DNA of 64,000 bases from Pleomorphovibrio marinus (GCF_003347495.1 NZ_QCXY01000004.1:62001-126000), one strand, 5' to 3'. Positions 51,108 through 60,975 are shown, counted from the stretch's first letter. The notes: a model not told the origin generated them from the sequence alone. Numbers and translations are program-made.

Positions 51108-51785
51108 TTAAAACACATTTTTTCCTATAAGCACCCTAAATTGTGCCCAAGCAGGCACTAATATTGACCCTTGTTCTATCGTTGGACTAAACCTTATACC
51201 AAAGGAAGCCTCGTAACCGACTTGCCAGGTACCTTTTGTTTTTTGAAGTACTCCAAAGGTTATAGGCAAATAAAAGGAAGATAACTCTTCCCTACTTTGA
51301 GTTTCAAGATCTAGCAACCCGAATTCCAATAAGGCCAATTCATTTTCATTTAAAGAAACTTGTTGATCCTTAGTCAAAACCTTATGGGCAAACCCTATAC
51401 CTGCTCCCATATAAAACTGAAACCTGGAAGGCACATACCCTAGCTTGTTCGGGTTAGTATAGTATAATGGGAGGAGTTCCAGGTATCTCATATTACCTGA
51501 CCGATAGGAGCTGGACTGCAAAGCATTCGAGGCGATACCTTGCCACCCTACAGAGGCTTTGATGTCAAAATGGGCATGAAGTGATTTGAAATAATGGAGG
51601 GAAATAGATGGTGAGCTTCCGGAATGAGCCCCAATATTTCCCTCCGAGCTACTAAAAGGGCTGATCGAAACAGCTCCCCCCAATCCCAAATTTAACCTAG
51701 TAGTCCTTTCTTCCTGTCCGTACAACCCGAAGGAAAGTAGGACAAAAATTGCAATGAGAAAATGTAATCCTAATCGGTGTGTCAT
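51108..51785 (-). CDS. Outer-membrane beta-barrel protein (PorT-like)
   Basis: A 225-residue protein with a signal peptide (FLIAIFVLLSFGLYGQ). The rest is a run of beta strands with aromatic ends (LNLGLGGAVSISPFSS, FQFYMGAGIGFAHKV, WQVGYEASFGIRFSPT) and a terminal VLIGKNVF, typical of an 8-10-strand outer-membrane barrel like PorT. An earlier ATG (51797) is in frame. The gene's start is 63 bp downstream of the priA stop on the same strand. Function unknown. Confidence 0.65.
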   Translation of the reverse strand: MTHRLGLHFLIAIFVLLSFGLYGQEERTTRLNLGLGGAVSISPFSSSEGNIGAHSGSSPSISLHYFKSLHAHFDIKASVGWQGIASNALQSSSYRSGNMRYLELLPLYYTNPNKLGYVPSRFQFYMGAGIGFAHKVLTKDQQVSLNENELALLEFGLLDLETQSREELSSFYLPITFGVLQKTKGTWQVGYEASFGIRFSPTIEQGSILVPAWAQFRVLIGKNVF

Positions 51786-51848
51786 GGTTTCTGACAAGTT
51801 GGTATGCCAGATATACGAAGATTGGATTAGTACTGGATTAGTTGTTGC

Positions 51849-54365
51849 TCAATAAGGATCCACATCTACCACACAGCGTACGCTCTTAAAGTCCTTATGT
51901 GAATTTATCTCCTGAATGGCCTCAACCATGGCTTTCTTAAATGCCTGTTGGCTTGCAGAAGTCTTCTCCAGCTTCACTAAGATTTCAAATAAGTATTGGT
52001 TCTTAATTTTACCAATCAGTGCCTTTTCTGGTCCCAGAAGGATCTTTTTTACCTCAATGGCAGCAAGCAAATGTAAAAGTTGCTTAGAAGCCCTTTCAGC
52101 AACCTTAAACTCCTTATGCCTGGTGGTGATTTTTATGTTTTTCACATAGGGGGGATAAAAAAACCGCTTTCTTTCCCCCATTTCTTGCAGGAAGAAATTC
52201 AAATAATCCCCTTTAATGATTTGATCAAAAATGGCCAGTTCCGGTCTTCTGGATTGAAGTATTACGGTACCCGGCATTTGTCTCCTACCCGCCCTTCCCG
52301 CCACTTGTGTGATCATTTGAAAAGCCCTCTCCCCAGACCGAAAATCAGGGAAAAACAACATCCTATCGGCATCCATTACACCCACCAGAGTTACCCTGTC
52401 AAAATCAAGGCCTTTGCTTATCATTTGGGTGCCTACCAAAATATCGATGTTTCCTGCACCAAAATCCTCCAAAATCCTTTGGTAACCATACTTGCTCCTA
52501 GTGGTGTCATGATCCATTCTTGCTATTCTGGCTTCGGGAAACAACAACCCAAGGTTTTCCTCAATCCGCTCTGTACCTAAACCTACAGCTGTAAGTTGTT
52601 GACTGCCACAGGCAGGACAAACTTTGGGTACCTGCTCCTTGAAACCACAATAATGGCACCTCATATCTTCGCTATATTGATGGTAGGTGAGGCTTACGTC
52701 ACAATGTTCGCATTCTGGAATCCAACCACAATCTTCACAGGAAATATAGGGTGCATATCCTCTCCTGTTTTGAAAGATGAGCACCTGTTCCTGCTTATCC
52801 AGGGCATCTTGAATTTTTTCCCTCATTAGGCGAGTCATATCCAGCTTAAAGAGGTTTTTTTTCTTGTCCACCAACATGTTGGAAAGAAGGTATTTCGGCA
52901 ACTGAGCATCCCCAAACCTTCTCTGGATTTGTACCAACCCATATTTTCCAGTCCTTGCATTCGAATACGACTCAAAGGAAGGGGTGGCACTACCCAGCAA
53001 GGTCTTGGATTGGTGCAACCAGGCCAACATTATGGCCGCATCCCTTCCATGAAACCTTGGAGAAGGCTCATATTGTTTGTAAGAGGCCTCATGTTCTTCA
53101 TCCACTATGACCAAACCCAAACTATCAAAAGGCAAAAAAACAGCAGAGCGAACTCCTACCACAAAATTATAAGTCCCATTTAAAACGCCCTGCCAAACCT
53201 CCACCCTTTCGTTGTCGGAGTATTTGCTATGAAATACCCCCATTTTACTCCCAAATACTTTTTGAAGTCTGGCCACCACCTGCGTGGTCAGGGCAATCTC
53301 TGGAAGCAGCAGGAGCACCTGTGACCCGCTCCCCAACACCTCTTGAATAAGGTTTATATAAATTTCTGTCTTTCCACTTCCGGTGATGCCATGTAACAAT
53401 ACCGTTTCCTTGTTTTCAAATTGGGCTTTTATGTCCTGCAAGGCCTGTTCCTGGAATGCCGCCAATGCAATGTTCACATCTCCCCCAGGAAGATGCTCAA
53501 AGCGGCTTATGGTAACCTTGAACTCCTCAAACACTCCCTTTTTTACCAAACTTGCAACCGCACTTGGGGAAAATCCCTGGTCTATGATCACTTTTTTTTC
53601 CAGACCCTCGGCGTTTCTTTTTGGGTTTTGGTAAACTGGTATTTCCTGAAGGTACTTTAGCAAAACCTCTTCCTGCTTCTGAGCCCTAGAAAGACTTTGA
53701 AAAAGGGATTCAAGTGCCGATTTTTCCTTTAGATAGTCTCTATGCAGCCTTACCCTAGTTTCCGTTTTGGGTTGGTATTTATCTTTTAACTCTTCGAAAA
53801 TCAAAATCGCCCCCTTGGCTAGAAGGCTTTTAATTATGGTATGGGAGGATTTCTGCGAAAGCAACTCATTACAGCTCTGTAGGTCCAACTCCTTTTCTCC
53901 GGATAAGGCCTCTAATATCACCCATTCCCTGTCGTCAATGGGCATCCCAGGCTTTTCAATGTCAAAATCAGGGTGAAGTTGCACCTTGCTTTCACTACTG
54001 ATCTTCAGTCCACTCGGTATTGCGGCATTCATTACCTCCCCGATGTGGCAACAATAATAGTCGGCCATCCACTTCCAAAAATTGATTTGGAGGGGATTTG
54101 CCACATGGGACTCATCCAACATGTCCAAAATTGCCTTAGCCTCATAGGCAACAGGGGGCTTTTGGTGAACTTTCCCTACTATCCCCGTCAGTATTTTACG
54201 CCTTCCGAAGGGAACAATCACCCTAAAGCCAATACCGATTTTATCCAACATCTCGGGGGGGATGCGATAACTGAACAGTTTGGGAATGGGTACCGGCAAA
54301 ATAACATCTGCAAATTGCAATGCTGGCACTTGGGTCTCTGGTACTGGGCCAAACAAATCTTCCAT
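51849..54365 (-). CDS. priA: Primosomal protein PriA (replication restart helicase)
   Basis: An 838-residue superfamily 2 helicase that reloads the replisome at stalled forks. The N-terminal 3'BD domain has FADVILPVPIPKLFSYRIP. Walker A is LLHGITGSGKTEIY at about 328-341, and the DEAH-like box is VIVDEEHEASYKQ. The zinc-binding region has four C-x2-C pairs (CEDCGWIPECEHCDVSL and CHYCGFKEQVPKVCPACG). Motifs QMISKGLDF and QVAGRAGRR complete the helicase core. It is the third gene of a minus-strand group (GSCFA, DUF255, priA) with short gaps, so it is probably transcribed with them. Confidence 0.97.
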   Translation of the reverse strand: MEDLFGPVPETQVPALQFADVILPVPIPKLFSYRIPPEMLDKIGIGFRVIVPFGRRKILTGIVGKVHQKPPVAYEAKAILDMLDESHVANPLQINFWKWMADYYCCHIGEVMNAAIPSGLKISSESKVQLHPDFDIEKPGMPIDDREWVILEALSGEKELDLQSCNELLSQKSSHTIIKSLLAKGAILIFEELKDKYQPKTETRVRLHRDYLKEKSALESLFQSLSRAQKQEEVLLKYLQEIPVYQNPKRNAEGLEKKVIIDQGFSPSAVASLVKKGVFEEFKVTISRFEHLPGGDVNIALAAFQEQALQDIKAQFENKETVLLHGITGSGKTEIYINLIQEVLGSGSQVLLLLPEIALTTQVVARLQKVFGSKMGVFHSKYSDNERVEVWQGVLNGTYNFVVGVRSAVFLPFDSLGLVIVDEEHEASYKQYEPSPRFHGRDAAIMLAWLHQSKTLLGSATPSFESYSNARTGKYGLVQIQRRFGDAQLPKYLLSNMLVDKKKNLFKLDMTRLMREKIQDALDKQEQVLIFQNRRGYAPYISCEDCGWIPECEHCDVSLTYHQYSEDMRCHYCGFKEQVPKVCPACGSQQLTAVGLGTERIEENLGLLFPEARIARMDHDTTRSKYGYQRILEDFGAGNIDILVGTQMISKGLDFDRVTLVGVMDADRMLFFPDFRSGERAFQMITQVAGRAGRRQMPGTVILQSRRPELAIFDQIIKGDYLNFFLQEMGERKRFFYPPYVKNIKITTRHKEFKVAERASKQLLHLLAAIEVKKILLGPEKALIGKIKNQYLFEILVKLEKTSASQQAFKKAMVEAIQEINSHKDFKSVRCVVDVDPY

Positions 54366-54401
54366 AGAAAAAGTAAGATAAAACTTGTCAAAATTGGGAA
54401 A

Positions 54402-56438
54402 TTAATCCCAAGTAGGCAATTGTGAAATTGCTTCTTCCAGTTTCGTCACCGGCCTTCGGCAGGACCTGTTATAGCAAACATAAAATGTGGTGGCTTCATC
54501 TATTAGCTCTTTGCCTGACAGAAGAGGTGGATGCTCCTCCCCCTTCCCCCCTGCTGAAAGGATGATGTTTGGGTGATACCTGCTAAGCAATTGGCCTGCC
54601 GCATCTTTGGCATGCTCACCCACTACCGCAATTTCAGCCGTTGGAATCATCTGGCTCAAGAGCACATTGGCCCACTGACTCATGAAACCAGGTTCCTGCA
54701 TCACCAACTTGCTTACTAGCCCCAGCATCTTTTTCGATCGCTGCACCCACTTATCCTCCTGAAAATAGCTCCCTAGAAGATGTAAATTTTTTGCCATCAG
54801 TGCGTTGCTACTTGGGATCACATTGTCGAAAATCTCCTTTTTATCCGCAATTAGCTTTTCCGCTTTGGGGTCATTGTAAAAATAAAGCCCTTCCTTTTCA
54901 TCCCAGAAATGTTCATTCACGTGGGTCATTAGAGTTTTTGCAGTTTCTAGCCATTTAAAATCGAAGTCGACTTGATAAATCTCAATGAGAGCCTGTATCA
55001 CAGCAGCATAATCCTCCAAAAATGCGGGAGTATAGGCCTTGCCACTTTTATAACTTCTATATAATATGTCATTGCCCATCATTTTTTGCGTGAGGAATTG
55101 GGTCGCTTGTAAAGCAAGTTCATAGGCCACTCTATCTCCCACAGCCCTATAGGCCTGTACCAACCCTATTATGGCCCAGGCATTCCAACCGCTTAACTGT
55201 TTATCGTCCAGACCGGGGCTAACCCTTTTGGACCTTTGCTCAAGCAACACAGCTTTAACTTGACTTAATTTTTCCTTTAGCTCCCCTTCCTCTAGGCCAT
55301 GATCCTTGGCCACTTTTTCATATGATTTTGTTTGAAAGAGGATATTTACCCCATTTTCCCAATTTCCATCTACTTTGAGGGAATAAAGGTCCTGAAACCA
55401 AGCCATGTTCTCCTCCCCTACAAAGCTCTTGAGCTCTTCATAGGTCCAGCAATAATATTTACCCTCTTCCCCCTCACTATCGGCATCTAAGGCAGCATAA
55501 AAACCCCCATCGGGACTCTGCATCTCCCTTTTTAACCAACCCGAGGTCTCTAGCACCTTTTCCTTGAAAAACACATCCTGTGTCACTTGATAAGCCTTGG
55601 AGAAAAGACTAAGCAACTGCCCGTTGTCATAGAGCATTTTCTCAAAATGCGGGGCAAACCACTCTCCATCCACACTGTACCTAGCGAATCCTCCACCTAC
55701 AGCATCATATATGCCACCCATTCCTATTTTTCTCAGAGTGAAAATCACCTTACCCAACATGGGCTCATCGTCTTTCAACAAGCCATAATCCAGCAAAAAT
55801 GCCCAAATAGCAGGCATGGGGAATTTGGGCACCCTTTGTAGCCCCCCCCACTTGGGATCAAAATTACGGATGAGTAGCTGTGCCGCCTGTTCCATTTCTT
55901 TTCGCTGGGGTAAATCCCTGGCATCCGTTAAGCCGTATTTAGCCACCACACTATCTTGAAGGGACCGTCCAAATCCATCAGCACTCTCATCCAGCTTTTC
56001 CCTGTTGGATTGGAAGGCCTCCGCGATGCCCTTCAATAATTGCATCCAGTTCTTTTTTGGAAAATAGGTGCCTCCATAGAAGGGCTTTTGTTCTGGGGTC
56101 ACAAAAACATTCAAAGGCCAACCTCCCTGTAGGCCCATAGACTGTAAGGCATCCATATAGATATTGTCCAGGTCTGGCCGTTCCTCCCTATCTATTTTTA
56201 TGGAAATAAAGTGTCTGTTCATCCATTCAGCCACTTCCTCGTCCTCAAAGCACTCCCTTTCCATTACATGGCACCAATGGCAGGCTGAATAGCCAATACT
56301 TACAATGATTGGTTTGTCTTCCTCTTTGGCTTTCTTCAGGGCTTCCTCTCCCCAGGGATACCAATTGACGGGATTATTGGCATGTTGAAGTAAGTAAGGA
56401 CTTTGGCTTTGAGCCAAATGGTTGGTATGTGAAGCCAT
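54402..56438 (-). CDS. DUF255/thioredoxin-domain protein (YyaL-like)
   Basis: A 678-residue cytoplasmic protein. The N-terminal thioredoxin-like domain has [29 protein letters not shown], with the C-H-W-C motif in place of CxxC, then [23 protein letters not shown]. Residues about 150-650 form an (alpha/alpha)6 barrel of the cellobiose-epimerase type ([32 protein letters not shown], then [13 protein letters not shown]). The family (also called spermatogenesis-associated protein 20 or thioredoxin-like YyaL) has no settled function. It begins 12 bp after the GSCFA gene and ends 36 bp before priA. Confidence 0.92.
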   Translation of the reverse strand: MASHTNHLAQSQSPYLLQHANNPVNWYPWGEEALKKAKEEDKPIIVSIGYSACHWCHVMERECFEDEEVAEWMNRHFISIKIDREERPDLDNIYMDALQSMGLQGGWPLNVFVTPEQKPFYGGTYFPKKNWMQLLKGIAEAFQSNREKLDESADGFGRSLQDSVVAKYGLTDARDLPQRKEMEQAAQLLIRNFDPKWGGLQRVPKFPMPAIWAFLLDYGLLKDDEPMLGKVIFTLRKIGMGGIYDAVGGGFARYSVDGEWFAPHFEKMLYDNGQLLSLFSKAYQVTQDVFFKEKVLETSGWLKREMQSPDGGFYAALDADSEGEEGKYYCWTYEELKSFVGEENMAWFQDLYSLKVDGNWENGVNILFQTKSYEKVAKDHGLEEGELKEKLSQVKAVLLEQRSKRVSPGLDDKQLSGWNAWAIIGLVQAYRAVGDRVAYELALQATQFLTQKMMGNDILYRSYKSGKAYTPAFLEDYAAVIQALIEIYQVDFDFKWLETAKTLMTHVNEHFWDEKEGLYFYNDPKAEKLIADKKEIFDNVIPSSNALMAKNLHLLGSYFQEDKWVQRSKKMLGLVSKLVMQEPGFMSQWANVLLSQMIPTAEIAVVGEHAKDAAGQLLSRYHPNIILSAGGKGEEHPPLLSGKELIDEATTFYVCYNRSCRRPVTKLEEAISQLPTWD

Positions 56439-56450
56439 TTTTTTTTGGTT

Positions 56451-57431
56451 TTAGTTGGTGTGTAGTTGAGCCTTCACCTGGCTGATCTCCTTTGCAAAAT
56501 CAAATTCCCCGCTGAATTGTTCCATTTCTTGAAGAAGCTTTTTCAGAAACTTTTGATGGGCGGCACCTTGGGGAAAAAAGGGTTTATGGGCTAAGGACTG
56601 ATGAATTTTAAGTATAGCCTCGTAGGTTTCTATTACGGACTTCTCCATAAAAACCTGGATGAATTTTTCCCATATATAATCCTCTGCCAACTTACTGGGA
56701 TGGATGAGGTCCTCTGCATAGAAACGATAATCCCTTAGGTCATCCAAGAGCCATTCATAGGCTGGGAAATAACTGACATCTTCATACTTTTCCTCAAGTT
56801 CATGGCAGAAAACCCTTAATAAACTCTTACTCACTTGGTTTTGAGGTAGGCCATCTTTGATGTGCCTTACTGGACTTAGGGTAAGGATGATTTGCATTCC
56901 AGGAGAAATCGCTTTCAATTGAGGATAAACCTCTCGAAACTTTTGATGCATCTCTTCAAGGGTCAATAGTCGCTTGGTGAAGAGTTTGGTGGGTTGCTTA
57001 TGGCAGTTAGCAACCAAGCTTCCATCGGCTTTTCTTTCATAAGCATATGCGGTACCCCAGGTGAGAAAAAAATGCCCTGCATTTCGCAAACTGGCCAGTA
57101 CATCTGCCTGGATATGCTTAGTATGACGAAGAAACGGTTCCTCTTCCACCCCGAAAATACCAGAATGAAGATGATAATGAAGGATATGGTCCTCTCGCTT
57201 AAGCAAAGCGGAAGGATCCAATCCTTCCTCCTTAATGGTAAGATATATCAAGTGGAGTAAGGAAATTGGATTGTAAATAATACCAAAGGGATTACAAGTA
57301 ACCTTAAATTTTCCCCTTTCTAGTCTTGCACCTATCATATCAGCAAAGCAGGAACCCATAGAGATGATAGGTAATCGGTAATTCAGGGGTTTTGGAAAGG
57401 CAGGAAATTCAAACGTGGTCCTTAACTTCAT
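56451..57431 (-). CDS. GSCFA-domain protein
   Basis: A 326-residue protein. The family signature is visible near the N-terminus as LPIISMGSCFADMIGARL, with the GSCFA block. The rest (HFFLTWGTAYAY, ILTLSPVRHIKDGLPQNQVSKSLLR and YRFYAEDLIHPSKLAEDYIW) fits the SGNH-like fold proposed for the family, with a conserved serine and a C-terminal histidine (DLIHPS). Members are thought to be hydrolases, but the substrate is unknown. No signal peptide. It leads the minus-strand group with DUF255 and priA. Confidence 0.88.
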   Translation of the reverse strand: MKLRTTFEFPAFPKPLNYRLPIISMGSCFADMIGARLERGKFKVTCNPFGIIYNPISLLHLIYLTIKEEGLDPSALLKREDHILHYHLHSGIFGVEEEPFLRHTKHIQADVLASLRNAGHFFLTWGTAYAYERKADGSLVANCHKQPTKLFTKRLLTLEEMHQKFREVYPQLKAISPGMQIILTLSPVRHIKDGLPQNQVSKSLLRVFCHELEEKYEDVSYFPAYEWLLDDLRDYRFYAEDLIHPSKLAEDYIWEKFIQVFMEKSVIETYEAILKIHQSLAHKPFFPQGAAHQKFLKKLLQEMEQFSGEFDFAKEISQVKAQLHTN

Positions 57432-57686
57432 AGAAAGTAATTGGCTAAAGGCAAAAGCAGGCCTTCACAAAAATACTAAATCCAAAAGGTAAAGTCATTG
57501 GAAAGGATAACAAGGAGTTTACATTTTGATAAAATTAGAACCGAAATTTTAAATTAATATTAACACAAATCCCGTGCTTTAATAATTTGATAAAATTTTT
57601 TGGAAAAATTTGGATATTTGAACAAAGTTAAAGATTATTGCGGTAAAATTCAGGGTTTGCAATAACCACCACTTAAACAACGACTT

Positions 57687-58013
57687 ATGAAATAGAGCAT
57701 GACGAAGAAGACACACAGAGGGATGATTATTGAACATGCGAGATTCTCCCCAGCGAGTCCCCCTAAACAAGTTCGGGGCAGGCTATATTGCCATTGAAAA
57801 GAAAATATAAACACATGAAATGCCCATGAGAAAGTATTCTAACACAGGGGGATGATTAATCTGGGCATTCCATCTGACCATTGAAATACAAATATAAACA
57901 GATGAAATCGAGCATGACGAGCACGTCACACACTGGGATGATTATCGTTGCGAGATTCCCCCGAAACAAGTTCGGGGCAGGCTATATGACCGCTGAAAAG
58001 AAATTATAAACAT
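57687..58013 (+). repeat. Start-codon-anchored repeat R7 (three units) upstream of 58014
   Basis: Unit a (57687-57814) starts ATGAAATAGAGCATGACG and ends AAATATAAACAC. Unit b (57815-57901) starts ATGAAATGCCCATGAG, is the most divergent, and ends AAATATAAACAG. Unit c (57902-58013) starts ATGAAATCGAGCATGACG, keeps a CCCCCGAAACAAGTTCGGGG stem, and ends AAATTATAAACAT right at the ATG of the small gene. Sizes are 128, 87 and 112 bp. The 57432-57686 stretch before the array is AT-rich with no gene. Confidence 0.88.
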
Positions 58014-58262
58014 ATGAAAACAGCACTATTAGAAAAAACAGTAGAAAACACCATTGAGAAATTACAAAAGCTAAATGCCAATGAGGCTTTGGTATCCGAA
58101 TTGGAATGGTGTCTTGGGAGTTATCGTTATGACCAGAATCCGGCAGGTTTGATCGAAAAAAGCCAAACGGCGTATGAATTGCTGAAGACTAAAAAAGAAG
58201 AAAACAGCAGAGCAGTTTCCCAGAAGCTACTTCAAGACCTTGAAAAAATCACCCTGAATTAA
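58014..58262 (+). CDS. Small helical protein, unknown function
   Basis: An 82-residue soluble protein, almost all helix (EKTVENTIEKLQKLNANEALVSELEWCLG, then AYELLKTKKEENSRAVSQKLLQDLEKI). No signal, metal site or catalytic motif is visible, and I do not recognise the family. The start is the ATGAAA directly following repeat unit R7c, and a perfect terminator stem begins 30 bp after the stop, so the gene is a compact single-gene transcript. The clear terminator and its helical composition favour a real gene. Confidence 0.65.
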   Translation: MKTALLEKTVENTIEKLQKLNANEALVSELEWCLGSYRYDQNPAGLIEKSQTAYELLKTKKEENSRAVSQKLLQDLEKITLN

Positions 58263-58291
58263 AAAAAGAGGGGATTTTTGTAGAAGATAAG

Positions 58292-58318
58292 AGGCCTTTC
58301 CACGGGAAAGGCCTTTTT
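58292..58318 (+). terminator. Rho-independent terminator after the 58014 gene
   Basis: AGGCCTTTCC (58292-58301) is perfectly complementary to GGAAAGGCCT (58305-58314), with a 3-nt loop and a T tract to 58318. It is the strongest intrinsic terminator in the window. The region 58319-58530 beyond it shows no credible gene. Confidence 0.9.
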
Positions 58319-58530
58319 GCGTTTGGCCTCTAAAGCTATTTTGACCGTACTTTACAATGGAAGCCTACATTTAAATTTACCAGTAGCTTTATACCATATA
58401 AGGAGGACAGGTCCGAATTTGGGGAGAGGATTTATTGAGTATACCTCTGAAGTAGATTATATCGATAGTTTCCTTCTGGTCATAGATACATTGGTATGAT
58501 CATTGACATTCATATAAAAAACCCAACACT

Positions 58531-58872
58531 ATGGAAACTCAGCAATTAATTCAACTATTAAACAAATGTAAATCAGCATGTGAGATTTGCGCAGATGCCT
58601 GCCTTGCGGAATCAGACCTAGCCCATATGGAAGATTGTATTCGCTCATGCAAAGTTTGTGCTTCCATTTGCGCGACAAGTTCCTCCATGCTGGCAACCTC
58701 TTATCAAAATGTGAGTCCTTTACTAAACTATTGCATTCAAGTTTGCGAGGATTGTGCCAAGAATTGCAAAGAGCATTCGCATGAGCATTGCCAAAAATGT
58801 GCGGAAAGCTGTGAGGAATGTGCCAAAAACTGTAATATTTACCTAGAAACTATTCAGGAAATCACGCTTTAA
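58531..58872 (+). CDS. Four-helix copper-binding (DUF326/Csp-like) protein
   Basis: A 113-residue protein with a regular Cys ladder: C-x3-C-x2-C-x3-C in helix 1 (CKSACEICADAC), the same in helix 2 (CIRSCKVCASIC), and more in helices 3 and 4 (CIQVCEDCAKNC, CQKCAESCEECAKNC). The spacing places cysteines along the inside of a four-helix bundle, as in DUF326 and copper storage proteins. It should bind many Cu(I) ions in the cytoplasm; no signal peptide. Two His-rich turns (HSHEHC) add ligands. It starts 55 bp before DUF4202 and is probably monocistronic. Confidence 0.9.
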   Translation: METQQLIQLLNKCKSACEICADACLAESDLAHMEDCIRSCKVCASICATSSSMLATSYQNVSPLLNYCIQVCEDCAKNCKEHSHEHCQKCAESCEECAKNCNIYLETIQEITL

Positions 58873-58927
58873 GGTTCTTAAAATCCCATAATTTTTTTAA
58901 CTTTTCAAATCAATAATTTACTCTCCC

Positions 58928-59527
58928 ATGACATCATCTTCAAACCGATTTGAAAAAACGATAGAGGCCATAGATTCCTTGAACTCCTTGGATCCACACC
59001 TTGAGGAAAGCAATGGTTCCCAGATTCCCAAGGAGCTGCTTTACAGTCAGCGAATGACCGAAACGCTTAACCAGTATGAGCCATCGGCATCAGAGACTCT
59101 AAAGATCGCAGCAAGGGCCCAGCATATTCAACGTTGGAAAATTCCCAGGGAAAGTTACCCCATGGATAGAAAAGGATATTTGCTTTGGCGTACGGAACTT
59201 AAAAAATTCCACGGTAAACTTACAGCCGATATTATGGCCAAACATGCTTACTCAGAAGCTGAAATAAAGAAAGTGGAAGACTTGATCAATAAACGTAGAT
59301 TGAAGACAGATCCGGAAGTACAAACATTGGAAGATGTCATCTGCTTGGTTTTTTTGCGATATTATTTTGACGAATTCATCCAAAAGCACGAAGAAGAACA
59401 AGAAAAAATCGTTGAAATCATACATAAAACATGGAAAAAGATGTCGCCTGAAGGACAGGAAGCCGCCCTTAAACTTCCGCATTCTCCGAAAGCCTTAGAA
59501 TTGGTTTCGGAGGCAATAGATGAATAG
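58928..59527 (+). CDS. DUF4202 protein
   Basis: A 199-residue soluble protein that fits DUF4202: RFEKTIEAIDSLNSLDPHLEE, ELLYSQRMTETLNQYEPSASETLKIAARAQHIQRWKIPRESYPMDRKGYLLWRTELKKFHG and LEDVICLVFLRYYFDEFIQKHEEE. The block with AARAQHIQRWKIPR carries conserved His and Arg residues. Its function is unknown, but it often lies next to nitrate- or sulfite-assimilation genes. Here it is 2 bp from the convergent nitrite-reductase-like gene, which supports that link. Confidence 0.85.
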   Translation: MTSSSNRFEKTIEAIDSLNSLDPHLEESNGSQIPKELLYSQRMTETLNQYEPSASETLKIAARAQHIQRWKIPRESYPMDRKGYLLWRTELKKFHGKLTADIMAKHAYSEAEIKKVEDLINKRRLKTDPEVQTLEDVICLVFLRYYFDEFIQKHEEEQEKIVEIIHKTWKKMSPEGQEAALKLPHSPKALELVSEAIDE

Positions 59528-59529
59528 AG

Positions 59530-60975
59530 TCAGAGGAGCCTAAAAGCCGACTTGGGACTCTCGCAAACCGGACAGCTATAGTCTGTAGGAAGCTTGGAGA
59601 AAGTAGTCCCTGGTTCTATCTCGGCACTGGTGTCCCCATATTCCTCATTGTAAATCGTTAAGCAACTGGAGCATTGGTATTTTTTATAGTTAAGAAGCTT
59701 GGGAACCCTCCCCGGTTCGGTAGTTTCTTCCTTTTTTCTCGCATCTAATTGATCATAATAAACATGACTAAGTTCTATCAACAAGGCAGGTAAAGTCTCC
59801 AGTAATACCCCTTTTACAAAATAGGAGTATTCCATCAGGTTGGGGTTGAAATCTTTGGAATACATGATATTAAAGGTGTTGTCACCCCCGTCTGAGGAAT
59901 CTATATTTTGTTCTATCACTATAGAGGTGAAAAGTACCATTTTAGGAGCTACTTTCACGGAAAATGAAAGACCATATGTACTTATATCTTGTTTATCCAA
60001 TGCCCTTACCAGGTAGTTTTTGATTTCTAATGCCTTTTCTTCCAATACCGGTAAATGCCAGTTCAACTCCAAGGAACTATGGCGAATATTGATACCGTAT
60101 TTTCCCAGTAACTTTTCCCAACTCAACCTGTCTTTTTCTGCAATACCCCGGACAATGAGTGATTTCCAAGGAGTCAGGCTTAGCTTACCAATATTGGTAG
60201 CAACGCAAAGGCCACAAAGGGCTTCCAGAAAGTCAATGGTAAACCGATTATTCCTCCAATACAGCCCTAGCCAATATTTGCCTCCGGCCACTCTGTTTAA
60301 CCCCTCATAATACGGGGAAGTTGCTTCTGGGTAGTTCAACTCCTGGTCTACAGGCTGAACGTTGACTTTCAGACTTTTTCTGGCTTTCTGATAAACCTGT
60401 TCATAGCCCAACCCTGCCTCTTGGGGTTTGAGGGCTTCCAGAGCCTTTGCCAGATGCACAAGATCGTACCCAAAGATCAATTCGGGTGCGCACCAGGGCT
60501 TTGCAGATATCTCGGAAAATCTTAAAAACACATACCAATAATTATCCTGATTTGAAGCTATGAAATTGATATTGCCAGTAAATAGCGGAACCAAGGTTTG
60601 AACCGGGTCCACAATATTAATTTTCAAACTTGGCTGGTAATCAAAGGTATCCAATACATAGTGATAAATATGGGATGCTAACCAATGGGTGGTGGGCATG
60701 ACATCCAGAGCCGTAAAGGAACTAACTATATTTTGAAATGATTCCCCATCCGTATCATAATTGGTCTGAATGGACTTGAACGTTTCGTCGAGTACTTTGA
60801 TGTCCTTGTTTTTGACCGGAAAAAGAACGTCCTGCCTGGATCCCAAGTGGATATAGGTGGCTCCAAGGGAACGGGCGGTTTGTATGATTTTCTTAAAATC
60901 ACCCGGAGAAATTATCCCTCCCTTTACAAACACCCGAACCAGGTCTGCTTTTTCCAAAGGTGTGTTTTCGCTCAT
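59530..60975 (-). CDS. NIR/SIR-like protein with C-terminal rubredoxin
   Basis: A 481-residue protein. The N-terminal 400 residues have the two-fold ferredoxin-like half-domains of nitrite/sulfite reductases (VRVFVKGGIISPGDFKKII, then LYWRNNRFTIDFLEALCGLCVATNIGKLSLTPWKSLIVRGI). A full siroheme-[4Fe-4S] cysteine set is not visible; I find only CGLC. The C-terminus is a rubredoxin: YQCSSCLTIYNEEYGD, then YSCPVCESPKSAF, giving the four Cys iron site. It starts 4 bp inside the end of the nitrate reductase gene, so the pair is one transcript. It likely carries electrons to nitrate or nitrite, and whether it reduces anything itself is unclear. Confidence 0.75.
   Translation of the reverse strand: MSENTPLEKADLVRVFVKGGIISPGDFKKIIQTARSLGATYIHLGSRQDVLFPVKNKDIKVLDETFKSIQTNYDTDGESFQNIVSSFTALDVMPTTHWLASHIYHYVLDTFDYQPSLKINIVDPVQTLVPLFTGNINFIASNQDNYWYVFLRFSEISAKPWCAPELIFGYDLVHLAKALEALKPQEAGLGYEQVYQKARKSLKVNVQPVDQELNYPEATSPYYEGLNRVAGGKYWLGLYWRNNRFTIDFLEALCGLCVATNIGKLSLTPWKSLIVRGIAEKDRLSWEKLLGKYGINIRHSSLELNWHLPVLEEKALEIKNYLVRALDKQDISTYGLSFSVKVAPKMVLFTSIVIEQNIDSSDGGDNTFNIMYSKDFNPNLMEYSYFVKGVLLETLPALLIELSHVYYDQLDARKKEETTEPGRVPKLLNYKKYQCSSCLTIYNEEYGDTSAEIEPGTTFSKLPTDYSCPVCESPKSAFRLL

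Noticed and set aside
52080-52580. A 166-codon plus-strand frame inside priA
   Set aside because: It is antisense to priA, whose helicase and zinc motifs are intact; no independent signal supports it.
58317-58499. A 60-codon plus-strand frame after the 58014 gene
   Set aside because: It begins in the T tract of the terminator, has an improbable composition and shows no domain or initiation region.
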